The position numbers and the translations under genes are program-made. A stretch of 46,272 nucleotides of DNA from Paludibacter sp. (GTDB lineage: Bacteria > Bacteroidota > Bacteroidia > Bacteroidales > Paludibacteraceae): NCBI GenBank assembly GCA_009781075.1, contig WQYU01000004.1, positions 1 to 46,272 of the forward strand, given 5' to 3'. This document shows, in pieces, positions 42,409 through 46,272 of the stretch (positions within the stretch are counted from its first letter, which is position 1; each line of letters begins with the position of its first letter). The notes under the pieces are model-generated. The model was not told where the DNA came from. It saw nothing but the letters and a program-made list of their open reading frames with translations, and did not search any database.

Positions 42409-43224
42409 ATGAACAGACAATTTAACAATAAAAATACGCCATTGGAATTGAATATCGTACCTGCTGCGGAGTGGGGCGAGCAGACGCTTTTTCGTGAACT
42501 TGGAGAAGATAAACGCCCAAATGAAAACGGCGTTGTGCCTCATCTGGCGGTAGATTACAATAATGACGGCTGCATGCCATCTTTCCGTATTTATCAGTCT
42601 TTTGATGGCGAGGGTAATGGCGGTGGCGGAAGTACAAATACATCTACTATTCCACTGCCAAGATGCCGTGTGTTCACAAGAGATACAGGAGTGTATGACG
42701 AACAGTTAGGAGAATATAATGTTTACGAAAAATGTCTTTATATGGACTTATATCCTCCAAAAGATATTGACCTGTTTAATTCGTTCTATCCGCGTATCTG
42801 TTTTTTCAATTATAAATGTATTACAGGCGATATAAAATGGCGACCAATGATGAAAAACGTAGGAGAACAGGAGCGAGGCATATTAGCAGAAGTCTCTACA
42901 CTGCCTGTAACGTGGGGGCGAGACCAGATGCTTTTTGAAAGTTATGAAGATTTTCAAATTATCTTGGGAAGATTTATGCCTATCCTCAATATGTCAACCC
43001 ATCTGTTTAGTAACCCACGTAGTAACAGAACTTTAAATAGCAACAAGGCAATCAGGTTTTCATTAGGGCTGGTGTATAATCCCGCAAGGAAACCTGTTAA
43101 AGAATATAAACAGGGTACAGGGCTGCATTATATACGTTTGGCAAATTTTAATATCGTTTCAACAAATGAAATAAATGAACATACAAATAATTTTATAGTA
43201 GCATTCGGTAAAACAATAACATAA
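42409..43224 (+). CDS. Phage structural protein, unknown
   Basis: 271 residues, beta-rich, with a Gly-rich hinge (GEGNGGGGSTNTST). It lies between the fibre and lysis genes, where fibre accessory or capsid fibre proteins are found. No family recognised. Confidence 0.5.
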   Translation: MNRQFNNKNTPLELNIVPAAEWGEQTLFRELGEDKRPNENGVVPHLAVDYNNDGCMPSFRIYQSFDGEGNGGGGSTNTSTIPLPRCRVFTRDTGVYDEQLGEYNVYEKCLYMDLYPPKDIDLFNSFYPRICFFNYKCITGDIKWRPMMKNVGEQERGILAEVSTLPVTWGRDQMLFESYEDFQIILGRFMPILNMSTHLFSNPRSNRTLNSNKAIRFSLGLVYNPARKPVKEYKQGTGLHYIRLANFNIVSTNEINEHTNNFIVAFGKTIT

Positions 43225-43230
43225 AAATAC

Positions 43231-43310
43231 AGTGTATTGCTAAGATGACACGAGTCAGTGTATGGGCATAGTGAGCACGTTTAAGTGTATCACAGAAGTA
43301 GGCACGCAAG
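43231..43310 (+). other. Non-coding stretch with three AGTGTAT repeats ahead of a terminator
   Basis: AGTGTAT occurs at 43231-43237, 43257-43263 and 43284-43290, spaced 26 and 27 bases. No open frame covers the segment, and it ends in a strong terminator, so it could be a 3' UTR element or a small RNA processed from the late transcript. Confidence 0.4.
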
Positions 43311-43350
43311 ACTCCATTTATGGAGCAATTTATAAATGGAGTTATTTTTT
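43311..43350 (+). terminator. Rho-independent terminator of the structural operon
   Basis: ACTCCATTTAT (43311-43321) pairs with ATAAATGGAGT (43332-43342), 11 bp, followed by TATTTTTTTT. Confidence 0.9.
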
Positions 43351-43399
43351 TTAGTAAATAATTTTAAAATATAAAACATTTCTAACAATTTATATACAA

Positions 43400-43663
43400 A
43401 TGGAAATAGAAGAAAGGAAACGCGATTTAAAGCCGTATATAACAATTTTAAGCACAGTTGTTTTGAGTATAATCAGCGCATATTTCGCTGTGTGGACGCA
43501 ATTGACAAGCCTTCGTACAGAAGTTGAAATATTAAAAGTAAAAACAGAGCAATTGACAAAAACAACCGAAAAAAACACAGAAATGTTCAAAGAAATTAAC
43601 GAAAAACTGCATAGTATTCAAACAACTTTAAGTACAAAGGCAGATAAACACTTTACAGATTAA
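43400..43663 (+). CDS. Small membrane/coiled-coil lysis-region protein
   Basis: 87 residues: one transmembrane helix (ITILSTVVLSIISAYFAVW) and a long coiled coil (EVEILKVKTEQLTKTTEKNT). Resembles XhlA-like accessory lysis proteins. First gene of the lysis cassette. Confidence 0.6.
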   Translation: MEIEERKRDLKPYITILSTVVLSIISAYFAVWTQLTSLRTEVEILKVKTEQLTKTTEKNTEMFKEINEKLHSIQTTLSTKADKHFTD

Positions 43664-43666
43664 ATT

Positions 43667-43876
43667 ATGACACGCAAACGGCATTATTTATTTGAGTTTT
43701 TAGAGGGCGAAAACGGCAGACTGAGCAGCAAACGGCTCATCGGAATGTTCTTTGCCATTTGTTCGCTGGTGGTTGCACTTGTGCTAAACAATGATATTCT
43801 GACAGGAATATTTATCGGCGGTGCGCTCGGCGAAAGCATCGGAAGTACATTCGACAAAAGAATTAAAGATGATTAG
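43667..43876 (+). CDS. Holin-like protein
   Basis: 69 residues. YLFEFLEGENGRLSSKRLIG precedes two membrane segments (MFFAICSLVVALVL and ILTGIFIGGALGESIGSTF). Small size, two transmembrane helices, charged ends and the position before the endolysin fit a class II-type holin that releases or activates the endolysin. Three bases after the preceding gene. Confidence 0.7.
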   Translation: MTRKRHYLFEFLEGENGRLSSKRLIGMFFAICSLVVALVLNNDILTGIFIGGALGESIGSTFDKRIKDD

Positions 43877-43879
43877 TTT

Positions 43880-43966
43880 ATGAATGACGAATTTATTTTT
43901 TTTGGAATAATAATAGTAATATTTGGTTTAATGCTGTTAATCAGCGCATTAGATAAAGAATTATGA
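43880..43966 (+). CDS. 28-residue membrane peptide
   Basis: MNDEFIFFGIIIVIFGLMLL then ISALDKEL; a single transmembrane helix with acidic ends. It overlaps the endolysin start (ATGA), so it is translated with it. Could be a second holin or antiholin. Confidence 0.55.
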   Translation: MNDEFIFFGIIIVIFGLMLLISALDKEL

Positions 43967-44520
43967 ACAGGAAATTATTTTTTGAGGAATTTCGTAAGAA
44001 TATCGACCGCGACAAAATACTCACCCAGAGGGAAGTTACGGCGCTTGATAAGTTTTTAGATTTGTACGAAAAAAGCGAGAAGCGTTTTAGCGTTGCACAA
44101 TGGGCTTATATCTTTGCCACCACGTGCCACGAGACGGCATATACATTTGAGCCTGTGCGTGAGGCATATTGGCTGAGCGAGGATTGGCGGCGTAAGAATT
44201 TGCGTTACTACCCATATTACGGGCGCGGATATGTACAAATAACGTGGGAGCGCAACTACAAATTTTTTGGATATATGCTAAAAATTCCGCTTGCGGCACA
44301 GCCCGACCTTGCCCTGAATGCGGATACGGCATTTCAAATTCTGATAATAGGATTTGAGAAAGGCAGTTTTACGGGCAAAAAAATCAGCGATTATATTTCT
44401 GCCGATGGCAAAAAGAAGGATTTTACGGGTGCGAGGCGTTGTATTAACGGCACTGACAAAGCCGAAAGCATCGCAGCGCTCGCCAAGTTATTTGAGGCAA
44501 TGCTAATAAATTCATTTTAA
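43963..44520 (+). CDS. Endolysin, GH19 (chitinase/lysozyme-like)
   Basis: 185 residues. FSVAQWAYIFATTCHETAYT has the catalytic His-Glu (His56, Glu57), followed by YYPYYGRGYVQITWERNYK, as in phage GH19-like muramidases, and RRCINGTDKAESIAALAKLF near the end. It degrades peptidoglycan. No signal peptide, so it depends on the holin. Confidence 0.9.
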   Translation: MNRKLFFEEFRKNIDRDKILTQREVTALDKFLDLYEKSEKRFSVAQWAYIFATTCHETAYTFEPVREAYWLSEDWRRKNLRYYPYYGRGYVQITWERNYKFFGYMLKIPLAAQPDLALNADTAFQILIIGFEKGSFTGKKISDYISADGKKKDFTGARRCINGTDKAESIAALAKLFEAMLINSF

Positions 44521-44782
44521 GGTTAATAGATAGTTTTTTTCATACTAAATATTGATTCATTTATGATTAGATTAAACAGATTCAGGAGCGTTGTGAAACG
44601 CGTGAGAATCAACCCTGCGCCGCTTGGCTGAGGTGCAGGGAACAAAAAAAAAGCGTTCTTTGAAATATTGAGTTACCGAAAATTTAATTAAAAATTTAAT
44701 TGCATTTGCATTTTGAAATATTTTTGTACTTTTGCAGCGTGTTACTTTTGTAACCTTGCAGTGTGAAAAAAAAATTAACAAT
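44521..44782. other. Non-coding region with two hairpins and a promoter
   Basis: Between endolysin and the HicBA-like module. GCGTT-GTGA-AACGC (44588-44601) and CCCTGC...GCAGGG (44613-44640, with inner GCC/GGC) could fold as consecutive stem-loops. The 10-mer GAGTTACCGA (44670-44679) recurs in the terminator after the module. A TTTG-N18-TACTTTTG promoter closes the region. Confidence 0.5.
44705..44734 (+). promoter_or_regulatory. Promoter of the HicBA-like module
   Basis: -33 TTTG (44705-44708), -7 TACTTTTG (44727-44734), spacing 18; start codon at 44783. Confidence 0.7.
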
Positions 44783-45697
44783 ATGGATTTAAAAGCAGGC
44801 ATAGCATTAGAAATTGGTGGAGAATTAGGTAAAAATAATTCTATATCTGCTAATTCATTGGCTGAAATAGCGATGTCTTTTCAATCATTAATTCATTCAT
44901 TGGTTAAATATGATTTACCTTCAAATGAGCCTGTTGATGTGAGTAATTTTAATCTTGAGTTGTTTGAATTTAAAAGTTGTTGTGCTGTACCTGCTTTCCG
45001 ATTAAGACAAACAGATGCTCCATTTCCATTTAATTATGACAGTCAAGTTTTAACAATTAATGAAAGGTTAGATGTTCTTTTTAGCATATCGGATGAAGGG
45101 AATTATATGTCATTAATGGAAATTTATCCAGAACCATTTAAACGCAACGAAATAACAGACAGTTTTTACAAATTTGCATCAAGTTTTAAAGATTCGCCTG
45201 TAAAAATTTATCAAAAGGGTATATTATCTGATAAAACGTATAAGTTGAAAAAATTCAATGAAGAAATAAAAAAAGAATTAATAACACCTATTATTGATAG
45301 TGTTGTGAGTAAGGAAGAAGATATGGCTGTTGGTACTATAAAAGTAATCAAACGGGGCAATAAAATAGAGAAGCGAGTAATTGATTATTATTCAAAAGAT
45401 AAAAATCAATTATCATACTCGCCTCAAAAAATTGAGTATGACAATAAAATTTTTAGTTTGAATTACCCGTTGCGTTGCCTTTTTGAAAAAGAGAATAGTT
45501 ATTATGTAATTACAAATGAGCAACTTGATATTATTGGAACAGGTATGACAGATCGCGAGGCTGAAATAAATTTTAATGAGGAGTTTGTATATTTATATGA
45601 CAGGTTAAACTCTTTATCAGATGATAAATTAACAAAGCGGCTTGTTTCTATAAAATTTATAATGAATAATCTTATAAAAGAAATCAATGATAATTAA
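44783..45697 (+). CDS. Putative antitoxin with C-terminal HicB-like fold and unknown N-terminal domain
   Basis: 304 residues from the ATG at 44783; an in-frame upstream start at 44732 overlaps the -7 box. Residues 1-225 hold an unknown domain (start MDLKAGIALEIGGELGKNNS). Near 245-290 the segment YYVITNEQLDIIGTGMTDRE then AEINFNEEFVYLYDRL matches the partial RNase-H HicB pattern (strand, GxTxxEAxxNxxE helix). Its stop overlaps the HicA-like gene by 11 bases. I read it as an enlarged HicB-type antitoxin; the N-terminal part could sense phage or bind DNA. Confidence 0.5.
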   Translation: MDLKAGIALEIGGELGKNNSISANSLAEIAMSFQSLIHSLVKYDLPSNEPVDVSNFNLELFEFKSCCAVPAFRLRQTDAPFPFNYDSQVLTINERLDVLFSISDEGNYMSLMEIYPEPFKRNEITDSFYKFASSFKDSPVKIYQKGILSDKTYKLKKFNEEIKKELITPIIDSVVSKEEDMAVGTIKVIKRGNKIEKRVIDYYSKDKNQLSYSPQKIEYDNKIFSLNYPLRCLFEKENSYYVITNEQLDIIGTGMTDREAEINFNEEFVYLYDRLNSLSDDKLTKRLVSIKFIMNNLIKEINDN

Positions 45698-45974
45698 TAA
45701 GGACAAAGCATACAAAAGTTTGCATAAGAAAGGATTTATTGATTCTGATATACACAGCATAGACCACAAGTATCTTGAGTATTATTCAGAAGGTAAGTTG
45801 GTCTGTTATACAAAAGTAAGTCACGGCAGTAATAAAGATTTAGATGATTATTTAATAAGACAAATGTCGCAACAATGCAAACTGACAAAGCAACAGTTTT
45901 CAGACTTGGTTAAATGTCCATTATCAAAAGAACAGTATAAAGAAATATTAAAAGAACAAAATTTATTAGATTAA
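45687..45974 (+). CDS. HicA-like putative toxin
   Basis: 95 residues. LHKKGFIDSDIHSIDHKYLE then YYSEGKLVCYTKVSHGS resembles the HicA double-stranded-RNA-binding-like fold, where a His next to a Ser/Asp precedes a Tyr-containing strand. The C-terminal helices (DDYLIRQMSQQCKLTKQQFS) are an extension not present in short HicA toxins. Overlap with the HicB-like gene supports a toxin-antitoxin pair. Confidence 0.55.
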   Translation: MIINKDKAYKSLHKKGFIDSDIHSIDHKYLEYYSEGKLVCYTKVSHGSNKDLDDYLIRQMSQQCKLTKQQFSDLVKCPLSKEQYKEILKEQNLLD

Positions 45975-46010
45975 TATAGCTTATAGATAAAAATATATTA
46001 TACTTTCTAA

Positions 46011-46046
46011 TCGGTAACTCAAATTTCAGAGTTACCGATTTTTTTA
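46011..46046 (+). terminator. Rho-independent terminator after the HicBA-like module
   Basis: TCGGTAACTC (46011-46020), loop AAATTTCA, GAGTTACCGA (46029-46038), then TTTTTTT. The right arm repeats the 10-mer at 44670-44679. Confidence 0.9.
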
Positions 46047-46110
46047 TGTGTAAAAATAAAACTTCTTGATTTAGCAAAAATCAAGAGAAATTAGTAAAAA
46101 AAAAAGCAAT

Positions 46111-46272
46111 ATGAAGAAAAAGAATAGAAAAATTTGGTTTGTTTATGGCGATTGGGAGGCAACACTTTTGATTATTTGCCTTGTAATAGTTGCTGTGCTG
46201 TTTTTCTTTCTTTTTGTAGGTTGCACGCCGACAAAAAAGACATTAAAACAGACTATCACCGCGCAAAGCGAG
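46111..46272 (+). CDS. Membrane/lipoprotein-like small protein, start only
   Basis: First 54 residues (MKKKNRKIWFVYGDWEATLL...) with a hydrophobic segment (LIICLVIVAVLFFFLFVGC) ending in Cys, a lipobox-like VGC, then TPTKKTLKQTITAQ. Could be a spanin-type or other phage membrane protein; continues past the window. Confidence 0.5.
   Translation, partial: MKKKNRKIWFVYGDWEATLLIICLVIVAVLFFFLFVGCTPTKKTLKQTITAQSE

Larger units (their letters stand above)
10843..46272. mobile_element. Prophage (siphovirus-like), right end not seen
   Basis: Contiguous immunity, recombination, replication, DNA-modification, packaging, tail, head and lysis genes. The left boundary falls between rpoN (10751) and the repressor gene (10843). 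No integrase, transposase or tRNA is visible in the window, so attachment sites cannot be defined and the element probably continues past 46272. A terL of the GGAAGGGKS type, a ClpP-like protease, a capsid protein, a 1053-residue tape measure and no tail-sheath gene point to a long non-contractile-tailed phage. Confidence 0.9.

Noticed and set aside
44783..44890. N-terminus of the 304-residue protein (LKAGIALE...) looks a little like the domain shared by the TIR and head-module proteins
   Set aside because: Only the first eight residues agree; the TDELA and NP.C blocks are absent, so homology is not supported.
1..46272. tRNA, rRNA, CRISPR or insertion-sequence genes
   Set aside because: No tRNA T-arm pattern in a plausible context, no rRNA, no spaced repeats and no transposase frame was seen by eye; a covariance scan would be decisive.

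Overview
The window looks like a low-GC Bacteroidota chromosome carrying most of a tailed-phage prophage. The lineage call rests on repeated TAnnTTTG-type -7 promoter elements (often continuing into GCA), two TPR/membrane/AraC hybrid regulators, an OstA-like LPS-transport protein and a sigma-54 gene. I cannot assign order or genus from sequence alone.

Host part, about 1-10800. The left edge holds the start of a secreted repeat-type protein (minus strand), then about 700 bases of repeat-rich intergenic DNA. Next come two paralogous signal-peptide/TPR/transmembrane/AraC-HTH regulators (1234-3114 and 4728-6605, both minus). Between them sit two unrelated plus-strand toxin-antitoxin modules, a PIN-type pair and a YafQ-type pair, whose upstream regions are clearly homologous. 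An OstA-like protein (7151-9130) and rpoN (9204-10751) end the host segment.

Prophage part, about 10800 to the right edge. A minus-strand immunity region encodes a double-HTH repressor (10843-11448), a membrane/coiled-coil protein (11455-12177), a second HTH protein (12182-12634) and a TIR-domain protein of the CAP12/Pycsar type (12858-13466). The plus-strand early region opens from a promoter with a perfect 14-base palindrome. It runs through small genes, a candidate pseudoknotted RNA, a Rad52/Sak-like annealing protein with a YqaJ-type exonuclease, a radical SAM protein, an ASCH-like protein, a NinB-like protein and a VRR-NUC nuclease. It continues with a replication initiator containing five 12-base iterons, a DnaB helicase, a methyltransferase lacking its catalytic half, and a ParB-like/Mom-like DNA-modification pair. 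Late genes are terminase small and large subunits, tail genes with a 1053-residue tape measure, then a head module (ClpP-like protease, capsid, tail-tube-like protein, portal, connector), a tail fibre, and a holin/GH19 endolysin cassette. A HicBA-like module follows. Two minus-strand genes with their own promoters (a small membrane peptide and a lipoprotein) interrupt the structural region and look like morons. No integrase, transposase or tRNA was found, so the right end of the element probably lies beyond the window.

Most interesting points: (1) the N-terminal domain of the prophage TIR protein is homologous to the C-terminal domain of a protein encoded in the head module (39249-39755), linking a defence-type effector to a phage virion-gene product; (2) two adjacent immunity-region proteins share a 15-residue G/N/Q-rich motif resembling bacterial amyloid-signalling motifs; (3) a 98-base element at 15040-15137 can form a 12-bp closing stem and a loop-distal pseudoknot directly upstream of the recombination genes; (4) iterons plus an A-rich tract inside the initiator gene suggest a lambda-style origin. 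All function calls were made by eye from sequence motifs; no database search was run.
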